Positions 26,866 to 35,588 of a stretch of 64,000 bases of DNA are shown here, piece after piece. Numbering within the stretch: position 1 is the stretch's first letter; every line of letters starts with the position of its first letter. A model generated the notes under the pieces. It searched no databases and was not told where the DNA came from. It worked only from the letters and a program-made list of their open reading frames with translations. This DNA is from Novosphingobium sp. (lineage in GTDB: Bacteria; Pseudomonadota; Alphaproteobacteria; Sphingomonadales; Sphingomonadaceae): positions 62,001 through 126,000 of the forward strand of contig NZ_JADZAT010000010.1 of assembly GCF_020852455.1 (NCBI RefSeq). Direction: 5' to 3'. The position numbers and the translations under genes were made by a program.

Positions 26866-28104
26866 ATGAATATCCAGACCGACTCCGCCAATTCGCTACT
26901 GACCATCGACGATGTGCACGCGGCCGCCGCGCGCATTGAAGGCGCAGTGGTCAGAACTGCCATGGACTATTCGCGGACCCTGTCTGAGATTACCGGCGCG
27001 GAAATCTGGCTGAAGTTCGAAAACCTTCAGTTCACCGCCGCCTACAAGGAACGCGGCGCGCTTAACGCCATGCTGCTGCTGGGCGGTGACAAGGCCAACC
27101 GCGGCGTGATCGCGGCGTCGGCCGGCAACCATGCGCAGGGCCTGTCGTACCACGGCGGGCGGCTGGGCGTGCCGGTGACGATCGTCATGCCGCGCACCAC
27201 GCCCACGGTGAAAGTCCAGCAGACCGAAGTGCTGGGCGGCAAGGTGGTGCTGCATGGTGAGACCTTTGACGAGGCATATGCCCATGCGCGCGGGCTGGAA
27301 GAAGAACTGGGGCTGACTTTCGTCCACCCCTTCGACGATCCGCACGTGGCCGCCGGGCAGGGCACTGTCGCGCTCGAAATGCTGGCGCAGGTGCCCGATC
27401 TCGACATGCTGGTAATCCCGGTGGGCGGGGGCGGGCTGGCTACCGGGATGAGCGTGGCCGCGCGCGCGATCAAGCCCGATATCGCGCTGATCGGGGTCGA
27501 GGCGGAACTGTTCCCCTCGATGTACAACAAGCTGCGCCATAACGAGCTGCCCTGCGGCGGGGATACCCTGGCCGAAGGGATCGCGGTGAAGGAACCGGGC
27601 GAATTCACCTCGGCCATGCTGCGCAAGCTGCTCGACGATGTGGTGCTGGTGAACGAAAGCGCGCTGGAACGCGCGGTTTCGCTGCTGCTGCAGATCGAAA
27701 AGACCGTGGCCGAAGGCGCGGGTGCGGCAGGTCTGGCGGCGGTGCTGGCCCATCCGGCGCGGTTCAAGGGCCGCAAGATCGGGATCCCGATCACTGGCGG
27801 CAATATCGATACCCGCCTTCTGGCCAATGTGCTGCTGCGCGATCTTGCCCGCTCGGGCCGCCTCGCGCGGCTGCGGCTGACCCTGCAGGACCGCCCCGGC
27901 GCGCTGTTCAAGGTGATGCGCGAATTCGACAATCACAATGTCAACATCATCGAGATCTACCACCAAAGGATCTTCACCCACCTGCCGGCCAAGGGCCTGA
28001 TCACCGACATCGAATGCGAAGCGCGCGACCGCGAACAGCTGGATGCGCTGGTCGAAAGCCTGGGTGAAAAGGGCTATTCGGTGGAACTGGTCGAACTGGG
28101 CTAG
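26866..28104 (+). CDS. ilvA: threonine ammonia-lyase with C-terminal ACT domain
   Basis: The PLP enzyme deaminates threonine to 2-oxobutanoate, the entry to isoleucine synthesis. The 412-residue protein has the Schiff-base lysine in FTAAYKERGALNAM, the phosphate cradle PVGGGGLATGMS, and SAGNHAQGLSYHGG. The C-terminal ACT domain starts near residue 335 (LTLQDRPGALFKVMREFDNH), so feedback or amino-acid regulation is likely. One ACT domain and about 410 residues match the shorter class common in alphaproteobacteria rather than the two-domain E. coli IlvA. Confidence 0.93.
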   Translation: MNIQTDSANSLLTIDDVHAAAARIEGAVVRTAMDYSRTLSEITGAEIWLKFENLQFTAAYKERGALNAMLLLGGDKANRGVIAASAGNHAQGLSYHGGRLGVPVTIVMPRTTPTVKVQQTEVLGGKVVLHGETFDEAYAHARGLEEELGLTFVHPFDDPHVAAGQGTVALEMLAQVPDLDMLVIPVGGGGLATGMSVAARAIKPDIALIGVEAELFPSMYNKLRHNELPCGGDTLAEGIAVKEPGEFTSAMLRKLLDDVVLVNESALERAVSLLLQIEKTVAEGAGAAGLAAVLAHPARFKGRKIGIPITGGNIDTRLLANVLLRDLARSGRLARLRLTLQDRPGALFKVMREFDNHNVNIIEIYHQRIFTHLPAKGLITDIECEARDREQLDALVESLGEKGYSVELVELG

Positions 28105-28112
28105 CCGCCCAC

Positions 28113-28151
28113 GACCTGTTCTGGGGGGCGAACCCCAGCGCGGGGCAGGTC
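28113..28151 (+). terminator. stem-loop after ilvA
   Basis: GACCTG (28113-28118) pairs with CAGGTC (28146-28151), and CTGGGG (28121-28126) with CCCCAG (28133-28138). No T-run follows, so this is at most a weak intrinsic terminator or an mRNA-end hairpin. The remaining 117 bases up to bpt hold nothing recognisable. Confidence 0.45.
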
Positions 28152-28268
28152 ACCGGGCTGTGCATAATAACCATCTGTTTACCACGTTTCGTGGTTAAAG
28201 TTCTTTCAACGCGCTGCCCTTGTCGGCATAACGCCCTGGTAACCCCAGATTAGGGATATTGGCGCGTT

Positions 28269-29123
28269 GTGACGGCTCCCGTTCGCTTTCCTCGGTTCTT
28301 CGTCACGAGCCCCAGCCCGTGCCCCTATTTGCCCGGGCGCAGCGAGCGCAAGGTGTTTACCGAGCTGAAGGGCCCGCACGCCAGCGAACTCAACGATGCG
28401 CTCAGCCGGATCGGCTTTCGCCGCAGCCAGAACGTGGCCTACCGCCCGTCATGCGTTGATTGTTCGGCCTGCATTTCGGTGCGGGTGGTGACCGATCAGT
28501 TCCGCGCGTCCGCTACCCAGCGGCGCGAACTGAAGCGCAACGGCGATCTGGTGTCGAGCGTGTGCCGCCCCTGGTCAACCGCCGAACAGTTCGAACTGCT
28601 CCAGCGCTATCTGGGCGAGCGCCATCCCGGCGGCGGGATGACCAGCATGGACGAGATCGATTTCGCCGACATGGTCGAACACACCCCGGTCGATAGCTGG
28701 CTGATCGAATATCGCGAACCCAGCAGCGATGGGACGCCCGGCCGGCTGGTCGGTGCCTGCCTGACCGATCGCCAGGGCGATGGCCTGTCGATGATCTACA
28801 GCTTTTATGAGCCCGATCACGGCAAACGCAGCGGGCTGGGCAATTACATCATCCTCGATCACATCCGCCGCGCGGCGGATGAAGGGCTACCGTACGTCTA
28901 TCTGGGCTATTGGGTCGATGGGTCGGCGCGGATGCAGTACAAGATCCGCTACCGCCCGCTCGAACGGTTGACCCGCGGCGGCTGGGTCGCGTTCGAACCG
29001 GCCCAGCAGGATGCCCTGATCGCCAAGGCCGCGCAGATGCGCCGCACCGAAGCCCTGCCGCTGGATGGCAGCACCAAGGACGGTGCCCACGGGGTGCAGG
29101 GCCAGTACAAGGTGGCCGGCTAG
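28269..29123 (+). CDS. bpt: aspartate/glutamate leucyltransferase (bacterial N-end rule, Bpt)
   Basis: The enzyme adds leucine from Leu-tRNA to proteins with N-terminal Asp or Glu, marking them for ClpS/ClpAP. The 284-residue protein has the family start [20 protein letters not shown], the Cys-rich [18 protein letters not shown] segment, and the GCN5-like transferase core with [20 protein letters not shown] and [17 protein letters not shown]. These are close to bacterial Bpt, though arginyltransferase (Ate) relatives share the fold. The start is a GTG. Confidence 0.93.
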   Translation: MTAPVRFPRFFVTSPSPCPYLPGRSERKVFTELKGPHASELNDALSRIGFRRSQNVAYRPSCVDCSACISVRVVTDQFRASATQRRELKRNGDLVSSVCRPWSTAEQFELLQRYLGERHPGGGMTSMDEIDFADMVEHTPVDSWLIEYREPSSDGTPGRLVGACLTDRQGDGLSMIYSFYEPDHGKRSGLGNYIILDHIRRAADEGLPYVYLGYWVDGSARMQYKIRYRPLERLTRGGWVAFEPAQQDALIAKAAQMRRTEALPLDGSTKDGAHGVQGQYKVAG

Positions 29124-29773
29124 GCTGGTTCCGCCAGGACAGTTTTGTCGAACCAGAGTGCCGCCAGCGCGCCGGCGAGCTGCGCGGCAATAAAGGCTGG
29201 CGCGCTGGCCGGAGCGATGCCGGCGAAGGTATCGCTGAGGCTGCGCGCCACCGTGATCGCGGGATTGGCAAAGCTGGTTGACGAGGTGAACCAGTAAGCC
29301 GCCGCGATAAAGAGTGCGACGCTGGCCGGGACAGATTGCGGGCGATGGCGCGCAGTCAGCAATATCGTCAGGACCAGCCCGAATGTGGCGATGAACTCGC
29401 CCAGCCATTGCCCGGTCCCTGCGCGCACATGCTGCGAGATCTGGAGTATCGGCAGCCCGAACATCGCATGGGCGCACCACGCACCCAGCACACCACTTGC
29501 CACTTGCACAGCAACGCGCGCAACCAGGCCCTTCCAGCAGCATTGGCCACGCAGCCGCATCACCAGGCTGACCGCCGGGTTGAATTCCGCTCCGGAAATC
29601 GGCTCCAGCATGGCGATCAGGACGTAAAGCATCGCGGCCGTCGCGCCGGTGTTGGCAAGGAGTGCAACCGCCACATTCCCGTCGGCCAACCGCTCGGCCA
29701 TGATGCCCGATCCGATCACGGTTGCGAACAGCAGGAAGCTGCCCACCGCTTCTGCCCACAGTGTGCGCTTCAC
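29120..29773 (-). CDS. aqpS: aquaporin family channel, probable arsenite/methylarsenical channel (AqpS-like)
   Basis: The 217-residue membrane protein has six hydrophobic segments and the two asparagine-proline-alanine loops of MIP channels, [13 protein letters not shown] and [12 protein letters not shown]. The GTG start at 29773 is 4 bases after the arsI stop, and the gene follows arsR and arsI in one unit. The AqpS of Sinorhizobium, encoded in an ars operon, conducts arsenite and methylarsenate. The same job, downhill exit of the As(III) released by ArsI, is inferred here. No ArsB or Acr3 pump gene is present in the window. Confidence 0.82.
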   Translation of the reverse strand: MKRTLWAEAVGSFLLFATVIGSGIMAERLADGNVAVALLANTGATAAMLYVLIAMLEPISGAEFNPAVSLVMRLRGQCCWKGLVARVAVQVASGVLGAWCAHAMFGLPILQISQHVRAGTGQWLGEFIATFGLVLTILLTARHRPQSVPASVALFIAAAYWFTSSTSFANPAITVARSLSDTFAGIAPASAPAFIAAQLAGALAALWFDKTVLAEPA

Positions 29774-29777
29774 GGGT

Positions 29778-30260
29778 TCAGCAGCATCCGCCGGTCGCGG
29801 CCGCTGCCTGCGGCGCGGCGGCGGGCGCGCAGCACGATCCTGCAGCGGCATTGGCCGAAACCAGCTGTTCCAGTTCGGGCGCGGCGCCATAGACGGTCGA
29901 ATCCCCGGTGGTCAGGAAGGCTTCCCAGACCACGCCGTCGGGATCGGCGATCCAGCTCTTTTCGGTCTTGGCATAGCAGCAGGTGGTCGCGCCTTCTTCC
30001 AGCACCGGGCGACCGGCCGCTTCGAGTGCGGCATAGACCTGGGCCAGTTCGCCCTGATCCTCAACCTGCAGCCCCAGATGCTCGATCCCCTTTGTTGCCC
30101 CTTCCTTGACCGAAATGGCGAAATTGACCCGCGGATCGTCCAGCATCCACTTGGCGTAATCCGGCTTGGTCACACTGGGCTGCTGGCCGAACAGACCGTT
30201 GTAGAAGGCGATCGACTGATCGAGATCGGCAACGCCGACGTGAACGTGAAAACGCTTCAT
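29778..30260 (-). CDS. arsI: ArsI-type C-As lyase (vicinal oxygen chelate dioxygenase)
   Basis: ArsI cleaves the carbon-arsenic bond of trivalent organoarsenicals such as methylarsonous acid, using Fe(II) and O2. The 160-residue protein has the metal triad at His5 (MKRFHVHVGV), His61 (KGIEHLGLQ) and Glu113 (GVVWEAFL), and the arsenic-binding vicinal pair Cys94-Cys95 (ATTCCYAKTEKSW), all at family positions. A cysteine-rich tail follows (GSCCAPAAAPQ, ending GGCC). CadI-type proteins share the fold, but the Cys pair plus the arsR/aquaporin neighbours favour ArsI. It starts inside the arsR stop (ATGA). Confidence 0.9.
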   Translation of the reverse strand: MKRFHVHVGVADLDQSIAFYNGLFGQQPSVTKPDYAKWMLDDPRVNFAISVKEGATKGIEHLGLQVEDQGELAQVYAALEAAGRPVLEEGATTCCYAKTEKSWIADPDGVVWEAFLTTGDSTVYGAAPELEQLVSANAAAGSCCAPAAAPQAAAATGGCC

Positions 30261-30583
30261 GAGGCAATCCTTTCGGCAGTTGTGGCCGGAGCGCATAATC
30301 CCCCGGCGCAGCAGTTTTCGGTGAGGTAGGAAAGCAGGCCGTTCATTGCGGCATAGTCTGCCGCATAGATGATCGAGCGGCTGACCCGGCGCTGGCTGAC
30401 CAGCCCGGCGTTGCTCAACTGGGCCAGGTGGAAGCTGAGCGAAGAGGCCGGAATCCCCAGCGCGTCAGCCAGCGCACCAGCCGCCAGCCCATCGGGGCCC
30501 GCTTCAACCAGCAGGCGAAACGCGGCCAGGCGGTGTTCCTGGGCCAGGGCGGACAGGGCGCGGATGGTTTGGGTGGCGTCCAT
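30257..30583 (-). CDS. arsR: ArsR family arsenical-responsive repressor
   Basis: The 108-residue winged-helix repressor has EHRLAAFRLLVEAGPDGLAAG and the recognition helix IPASSLSFHLAQLSNAGLV. It lacks the classic CxC metal site in that helix. Instead it has Cys91, Cys92 and Cys97 in TENCCAGGLCAP near the C-terminus, like AfArsR and the methylarsenite-selective ArsR proteins. A sensor of trivalent organoarsenicals or arsenite is therefore likely. A perfect palindrome lies 11-40 bases upstream of its ATG. It is the first gene of arsR-arsI-aquaporin. Confidence 0.88.
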   Translation of the reverse strand: MDATQTIRALSALAQEHRLAAFRLLVEAGPDGLAAGALADALGIPASSLSFHLAQLSNAGLVSQRRVSRSIIYAADYAAMNGLLSYLTENCCAGGLCAPATTAERIAS

Positions 30584-30593
30584 TTTGATTCCA

Positions 30594-30623
30594 TGATTCG
30601 ATAAATGTGGAAATATCGAATCA
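30594..30623 (-). promoter_or_regulatory. ArsR operator candidate
   Basis: TGATTCGATA (30594-30603) and TATCGAATCA (30614-30623) form a perfect 10-bp inverted repeat with a 10-base spacer directly before arsR. The size and the position over the expected promoter match autoregulatory ArsR sites. Confidence 0.8.
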
Positions 30624-30667
30624 ATGAGCGCACTGTCAAGTCCCCCGCTCAAAGCGTCGTCAGCCTG

Positions 30668-32128
30668 TCAGCCAAGAATCCAGCTGCGGGCCGCCGCCAG
30701 CTCGGGATCGCGCAGGGCTGCGATGTCAGCGGCGCTAGGGATGATCCTGACATGCGGCTGGACTGCGGCGTCGGGCTGGGCCAGCCGCGGAAAGAAGCCT
30801 TTGAGCGGCAGGTCGAACTCAAGCCCGCTTTCGGGCAGGCGCACAAAGAACATTGCCCCGCCGTTGATCCCACGCAGATTGCCGCCGCTTGGCCCGCCGA
30901 ACAGCCGGGCCGCGCCGGTTTCCCGCACCCGGCGTACAAAACTGAATGTGGCCGAGCTGTTGACCGGTCCCATCAGCACGGCCACCGGCACCTGGATCTG
31001 CGGGGGAAGTGGCTTGATCGCGGCGAATTCGGTTTCATCATCGTCGCTGGGCAGGTCGAAAAATCCGCCGCCAGCGTCGCGGCCGTTGCGGCCCAGAGTC
31101 CGGAACGATCGATCCCAGGTGTCGAGATAGGGAAGCAACTGCGCCGGCGCCTCGCGGAACCGCACGCGGGTTGCATATGGCATGGGATAGACGGTCCGGC
31201 TGATCAGATGCTGCAGGATCAGGGTGCCGCAATCGGTCCCGCCTTCATTGCGACGCAGATCAATCACCAGGCCCTTGGCCCCGCCAAGGCTGGCAAAGCG
31301 GTCTTTCAGCCAGCCCTGCCAATTCCATTTGCCGTGATAGGTCACCCAGCTCGGCATGGTCAGGATGGCGATCCCGGCCTGGTCGATCCGCCAGTCCCAC
31401 AGCGGCTGATCCCCGGCCGGTTCGGGGGGCAGCAGCGCCTTGCGGGTGGCATAGGAAATGGCTGGTAACACCGCGCTGTGCCGCCGGCCTGCAGGATCGC
31501 GCCAGGTTACCCGGTGGCCTTCCGGCCCGGGCGGAAACAGCAGGCCCTGAAAGATGTCGAAAGTCTCGAACTGTTCATCGCCGCGCATTTCCATCTGCAC
31601 CCGGCGCTTGGCATCGTTGCTGCCGTCGGCGCGGGCATAGCGCAGCAGGCTGTGCTGGATTGCTGCCGGGCGCTGCCCGTTCAGGCGCTCGACCACGCTG
31701 CCGCATTCGATTCCGGTGGTGGCGCCGCTATCGCCTGTGACGACCATCTCTTCGCCGATCCAAACGAACCGGAACGGCACGCGGGTCGGCCGGTCGAACA
31801 GCTCTGCCACCACGGTGTCGCTCTGGTTGAAGGGATTGCACTGGGTGTGGCCGCAGCGGACCTCGGCGGTCAATCGCGACAGCGCCAGGAACCGCGAAGC
31901 GCGGTCAGGCCGCGCAGCCCAGTTCCGGGCGAAGTCGTCAAGTTTGGCGGCGAAGCCACGCGGGGTGTTGTAGCGGTAGAGCCCGGGATGAAGGTCCAGT
32001 GCTCGGCGGACGATCTCGACATCGTCAAGGCCGCCGGACGCAGCCCGGGCAGTGCCCGGCCATAAGGTTCCGGCAGCAAGAGCGAAAGTGCCAGTGGATC
32101 CGGCGTGAAGGAATGTGCGTCTGTTCAT
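30668..32128 (-). CDS. Tat-exported S41-like peptidase
   Basis: The 486-residue protein starts with a twin-arginine signal (MNRRTFLHAGSTGTFALAAG), so it should be exported folded by the TatABC system encoded at 22251-23773. The C-terminal half resembles the tail-specific protease (S41) core: LVIDLRRNEGGTDCGTLIL, then VAVLMGPVNSSATFSFV with the likely catalytic serine, and LFGGPSGGNLRG. The N-terminal half has an RCGHTQCNPFNQSD segment. No PDZ domain is evident. Substrates are unknown. The start at 32128 replaces a longer frame without conserved sequence. Confidence 0.82.
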   Translation of the reverse strand: MNRRTFLHAGSTGTFALAAGTLWPGTARAASGGLDDVEIVRRALDLHPGLYRYNTPRGFAAKLDDFARNWAARPDRASRFLALSRLTAEVRCGHTQCNPFNQSDTVVAELFDRPTRVPFRFVWIGEEMVVTGDSGATTGIECGSVVERLNGQRPAAIQHSLLRYARADGSNDAKRRVQMEMRGDEQFETFDIFQGLLFPPGPEGHRVTWRDPAGRRHSAVLPAISYATRKALLPPEPAGDQPLWDWRIDQAGIAILTMPSWVTYHGKWNWQGWLKDRFASLGGAKGLVIDLRRNEGGTDCGTLILQHLISRTVYPMPYATRVRFREAPAQLLPYLDTWDRSFRTLGRNGRDAGGGFFDLPSDDDETEFAAIKPLPPQIQVPVAVLMGPVNSSATFSFVRRVRETGAARLFGGPSGGNLRGINGGAMFFVRLPESGLEFDLPLKGFFPRLAQPDAAVQPHVRIIPSAADIAALRDPELAAARSWILG

Positions 32129-32186
32129 GAACGCTGTGATCGCCGGGCGCGGTCTGAAATGCGCCTCAAAACCGGCAATCGCGCAA

Positions 32187-33290
32187 CTATTCGGGTTTTG
32201 ATACCTCGCGCCGGAAGGCCGACGGGCTCTGTCCGAACCGCGCCACGAAGGCGCGATTGAAACTGGCCTTCGAACCGAAACCTTCCGCAAGAGCGATTTC
32301 AAGCAGGTCGGCGGGGTCGCTGGCCCGCAGTCGTTCGGCGACCGCTTCGGCGCGCAGTCCGGCCACAAAACTGGCGAAGTTGACCCCAAGTCCCTGGTTG
32401 ATCGCCCGGCTGAGGTAACCGGTGTTGGTTCCCAGTCTGCGGGCCAGGCTGGCGAGCGTCAGATCCGGATCGCGCGCCCAACCGGCGGCGCGGACCTGCG
32501 CGGCCCAGGCCTGGCCCTGTTCGGTCCAGTCACGCTGATCGGGTGCGGGTTCGGTTGTCAGGCTGGGCAGGCGTGGGAAAGGCATTGCGGCATGCCGCCA
32601 CCCCTCGATCCCCAGGAACAGCGCACAGGCCGCGATCGCCAGGTAGAGGCCCATCAGCCCCTTGTAGCTCAGCGGCGCGACCAGGTCCCACAGCAGGTAC
32701 CCGGACCAGATCGCAAACAACAGCGTCAGTACGCCCAGCGCGACCGACAGCCAGCGCGCGGCAAAGCGCTGATCGTCGGCAATATGCTGACCCAGCGCCA
32801 GCCGATAGCCCGTGAACCGGCGCGCCGCCGCGCGGCCGTACCACGCCAGCTGGACCAGCAGTGCCAGGCCGGTGATCAGGCCATAGCCGGTCGCGGAACG
32901 ATTGGCCCAGGCAAGCTTGGTAGCAAGCGGCAGCGCGAAGCAGGCGCCAAGGTAGCCGAACTGCACCAGTGCGGGCAGCAAGTGCCGCCAGCCATGCACG
33001 GGCCAATGCCCCTCGGTCAGCGCCACGACATAGAGCCAGGCCAGCGGCGCAACCGCCAGGCCGATCTGGAACGGAGCGAAACTCAACCACGGCCATTTGT
33101 CATAGAAGCCGGCAAAGCCGATCAGCCACGGCGTGACCTGCAGCGCCAGGACCAGCAACAGCAACGCGAGCGTGCGATTGGCGGTGCGGTTGGCCAACGT
33201 GCGAGCCAACGCCAGAGCCAACAGCAGCAACTGGACCAGAGCAACGGTCAGCACCGCGGTTCGCCATCCAAAGCTCAAGCCATCCAGCAT
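32187..33290 (-). CDS. membrane-bound AraC family transcriptional regulator
   Basis: The 367-residue protein has about seven hydrophobic segments in residues 1-235, beginning WRTAVLTVALVQLLLLALAL. A C-terminal AraC DNA-binding domain follows: LTLASLARRLGTNTGYLSRAIN, then LLEIALAEGFGSKASFNRAF with FGQSPSAFRRE. Such regulators probably sense a membrane or envelope signal directly. The start at 33290 (MLDGLSFGWRT) is chosen; the frame further upstream runs into the terminator of the aldehyde dehydrogenase gene. The target is unknown; the peptidase gene lies 58 bases downstream on the same strand. Confidence 0.87.
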   Translation of the reverse strand: MLDGLSFGWRTAVLTVALVQLLLLALALARTLANRTANRTLALLLLVLALQVTPWLIGFAGFYDKWPWLSFAPFQIGLAVAPLAWLYVVALTEGHWPVHGWRHLLPALVQFGYLGACFALPLATKLAWANRSATGYGLITGLALLVQLAWYGRAAARRFTGYRLALGQHIADDQRFAARWLSVALGVLTLLFAIWSGYLLWDLVAPLSYKGLMGLYLAIAACALFLGIEGWRHAAMPFPRLPSLTTEPAPDQRDWTEQGQAWAAQVRAAGWARDPDLTLASLARRLGTNTGYLSRAINQGLGVNFASFVAGLRAEAVAERLRASDPADLLEIALAEGFGSKASFNRAFVARFGQSPSAFRREVSKPE

Positions 33291-33337
33291 GGTCGCAGGA
33301 TTGCAGATCGGATCCTGGCCGACAAGCGCTTCACCCA

Positions 33338-33378
33338 AAACCAAACCCCCTTCCCGCGCGGGCGGGAAGGGGGCTTGG
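33338..33378 (-). terminator. terminator after the aldehyde dehydrogenase gene
   Basis: Bases 33341-33357 and 33362-33378 pair over 17 bases with one mismatch (CCAAACCCCCTTCCCGC against its complement). On the minus strand the stem is followed by TTTT. It lies between the end of the dehydrogenase gene and the start of the AraC gene. The CCCTTCCCGC arms resemble the repeat family found between glnB and glnA. Confidence 0.8.
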
Positions 33379-33400
33379 TTTACGCCTCAGGAAAGCTGGA

Positions 33401-34825
33401 TCAGGCCGGCAGGCCCGAAATCGCCTTCATTTCCATGAAGTCCTTGAGACCGGCCAGGCCGCCCTCGCGGCCGTTGCCGCTCTGCTTGTAGCCGCCGAAC
33501 GGCGCGCCCGGGGTGGGGCCCCAGTTGTTGATCGCGACCATGCCAGCGCGTAGCTGGCCGGCGACTTCGGCAGCCTTGGCCGGATCGCCGGTGATTGCAG
33601 CCGAAAGGCCGTATTCGGTGGCGTTGGCCAGCTCGATGCCCTGATCCAGGCTGTCGTAGGTCATGATCGTCGCCACCGGGCCAAAGATTTCTTCCTGCGC
33701 GATCGTCATGTCAGGCGTCACGCCCGAGAACACGGTCGGCTGGATGAAATAGCCGCGATTGACATTGGCGGGCAGGTCGGTGCCGCCGGTTTCCAGCTTG
33801 GCGCCCTGGTCGATTGCCGACTGGATCAGACCCTTGACCTTTTCGTACTGCGCCTTGTTGACCACCGGGCCCAGGTGCTGGCCTTCGGCCATCGGATCAC
33901 CCACCGGGGTGGCCGAGTACATGTTCTTGTAGAAGGCCACCACTTCGGCCTCGCGGTCCTTGGCGACCAGCACCTTGGTGGGGCTGATGCAGCTCTGACC
34001 GGTGTTGACCAGCGGGCCCATCGCCACGGCGGGCAGCTGGGTGGCCAGGTCGGCATCGGGCAGGACCAGGTTGGGGCTCTTTCCGCCCAGTTCCTGGTGG
34101 ACGCGCTTGACGGTCGGCGCGGCGGCGATTGCCACCGCGATCCCGGCGCGGGTCGAACCGGTGAAGCTGACCATTTCGACGTCGGGGTGGCTGGAAATCG
34201 CATTGCCGGTGGTCGGGCCATCGCCCTGCACCAGGTTGAACACGCCCGGCGGCACGCCCGCCGCATCCAGGATCTCGGCAAAGATCGCCGCGTTGGTCGG
34301 GCATTCTTCCGACGGCTTGAGCACCATGGTGTCACCGGCGGCCAGCGCCGGGGCAACCTTGAGCGCAATCTGGTTGAGCGGCCAGTTCCACGGGGTGATC
34401 ATGCCGACCACACCGATCGGCTCATAGGCGACCTTGTAGCCCGGGCCGTCTTCCATGAAGCTGAAGTCCTTCAGCGCGGCAATCGTGCTCATGAAGCCGC
34501 CGATCCCGGCGCCAACCTGCGCGGTGATCGCGAAAGACAGCGGGGCGCCCATTTCCTCGGCCATCGACTGGGCGAGGTCGGCTGCGCGCTTCTTGTATTC
34601 CTCCACAATCCGCTCCAGCAGCGCCAGGCGCTCTTCACGGGTGGTCTGGCTATAGCTCTTGAAGGCCCGGCGCGCGGCGGCGACGGCCTTGTCGACGTCC
34701 GCCTTGGTGCCGACCGAAATGACCGCGCAGGCCTCTTCCGTGGCAGGATTGATGACTTCGCGGCGGGCGCCGCCCTCGCTGTCCACCCACTTGCCGTCGA
34801 TGTAATGTTGCAGCCGCTCGCGCAT
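33401..34825 (-). CDS. NAD(P)-dependent aldehyde dehydrogenase
   Basis: The 474-residue ALDH-superfamily enzyme oxidises an aldehyde to its acid. It has the cofactor strand TPWNWPLNQIALKVAPALAAG in pieces, the glycine motif FTGSTRAGIAVA, the general base in HQELGGKSPNLVL and the catalytic cysteine in NTGQSCISPTKVLV, followed by EEIFGPVATIM. The start at 34825 has AGGAG about 8 bases upstream. The closest sequences recalled are broad-specificity dehydrogenases; the substrate cannot be named. A strong terminator follows. Confidence 0.92.
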   Translation of the reverse strand: MRERLQHYIDGKWVDSEGGARREVINPATEEACAVISVGTKADVDKAVAAARRAFKSYSQTTREERLALLERIVEEYKKRAADLAQSMAEEMGAPLSFAITAQVGAGIGGFMSTIAALKDFSFMEDGPGYKVAYEPIGVVGMITPWNWPLNQIALKVAPALAAGDTMVLKPSEECPTNAAIFAEILDAAGVPPGVFNLVQGDGPTTGNAISSHPDVEMVSFTGSTRAGIAVAIAAAPTVKRVHQELGGKSPNLVLPDADLATQLPAVAMGPLVNTGQSCISPTKVLVAKDREAEVVAFYKNMYSATPVGDPMAEGQHLGPVVNKAQYEKVKGLIQSAIDQGAKLETGGTDLPANVNRGYFIQPTVFSGVTPDMTIAQEEIFGPVATIMTYDSLDQGIELANATEYGLSAAITGDPAKAAEVAGQLRAGMVAINNWGPTPGAPFGGYKQSGNGREGGLAGLKDFMEMKAISGLPA

Positions 34826-34902
34826 CCTCGAATCTCCTATTAATGGCTCGATTAACACACCATATTTCGGAGCCGAGTGGATGGATTGCAAGATGCAATC
34901 TG

Positions 34903-35484
34903 TCACTCGCCGCGATAGAGGCTCGCCTCAGCCGCACGGCGGCGGACCAGACCGGTCATGCGCCTGCCCCCGGCATGGACCCATTTGCCGAATTCGGCCG
35001 CCGCCGCGGCATATTCGCCGGCCTTGTGCAACCGGGTCAGGCTGGCCCGGGCGATCGCGCCTGTGTTGTAGTGAAAGCTGACCAGCGCGTCGAACTGGTG
35101 CTGGCTGGTCGGGGCCCGGCCCAGCGCGCGGCTCACGTCGCGGGCATAGCGGGCCAGGTCGGCTTCCAGCCGGGCGTCGCACTGGTCCTGGCTCCACACC
35201 GTCCCCGGCCCGATCCCCTTGCCGGTTGCGCCCCAGCCGATCGTCCAGGGGGCAGCGCCGGTGCCGGGATCGGGATAGGCTTCGAACCGGCCATCGGCCC
35301 GCTGGCGCGCGCAGCCTTCGAAGCGTTTGATCAGCGCGATTCCTGCTGGCGAGATCGTGTCCTTGGCGGGTTCGGCCGGAGGCGGCTCGGTTAAACTGGC
35401 GGGGGCGGGACTGGCCGGAACCGGATCCGGCTTGCGCGCCTTCATCCGGCGCAATGCGTCAAAAAAGTCGAGTGAGAATTCCAT
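34903..35484 (-). CDS. GH24 phage-type lysozyme
   Basis: The 193-residue protein has a charged N-terminus, a Pro/Ala-rich linker (residues 20-45) and a GH24 domain. The catalytic Glu is in ALIKRFEGCARQ, with YPDPGTGAAPWTIGWGATG containing the Asp and Thr of the E-D-T triad, and QFDALVSFHYNTGA in the C-terminal lobe. These enzymes hydrolyse peptidoglycan. No signal peptide or holin gene is visible and no other phage gene lies nearby, so it is a domesticated or relic endolysin. The start at 35484 (MEFSLDFFDAL) fits the first conserved residues. Confidence 0.87.
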   Translation of the reverse strand: MEFSLDFFDALRRMKARKPDPVPASPAPASLTEPPPAEPAKDTISPAGIALIKRFEGCARQRADGRFEAYPDPGTGAAPWTIGWGATGKGIGPGTVWSQDQCDARLEADLARYARDVSRALGRAPTSQHQFDALVSFHYNTGAIARASLTRLHKAGEYAAAAAEFGKWVHAGGRRMTGLVRRRAAEASLYRGE

Positions 35485-35588
35485 GGTGCCGGCCTCGCGA
35501 TTCGCAGAAGAGGCCGGAAAATTAGGCACCAAACGGGTCTGTAGGAAAATGATTTTGCGAAAATCGGCGCATTTTCGTGCGCTTCAGC

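Noticed and set aside
29120..29773. Reading the channel as a glycerol facilitator
   Set aside because: The length, the NPA/NPA loops and above all the coupling to arsR and arsI favour an arsenical channel, although selectivity cannot be read directly.
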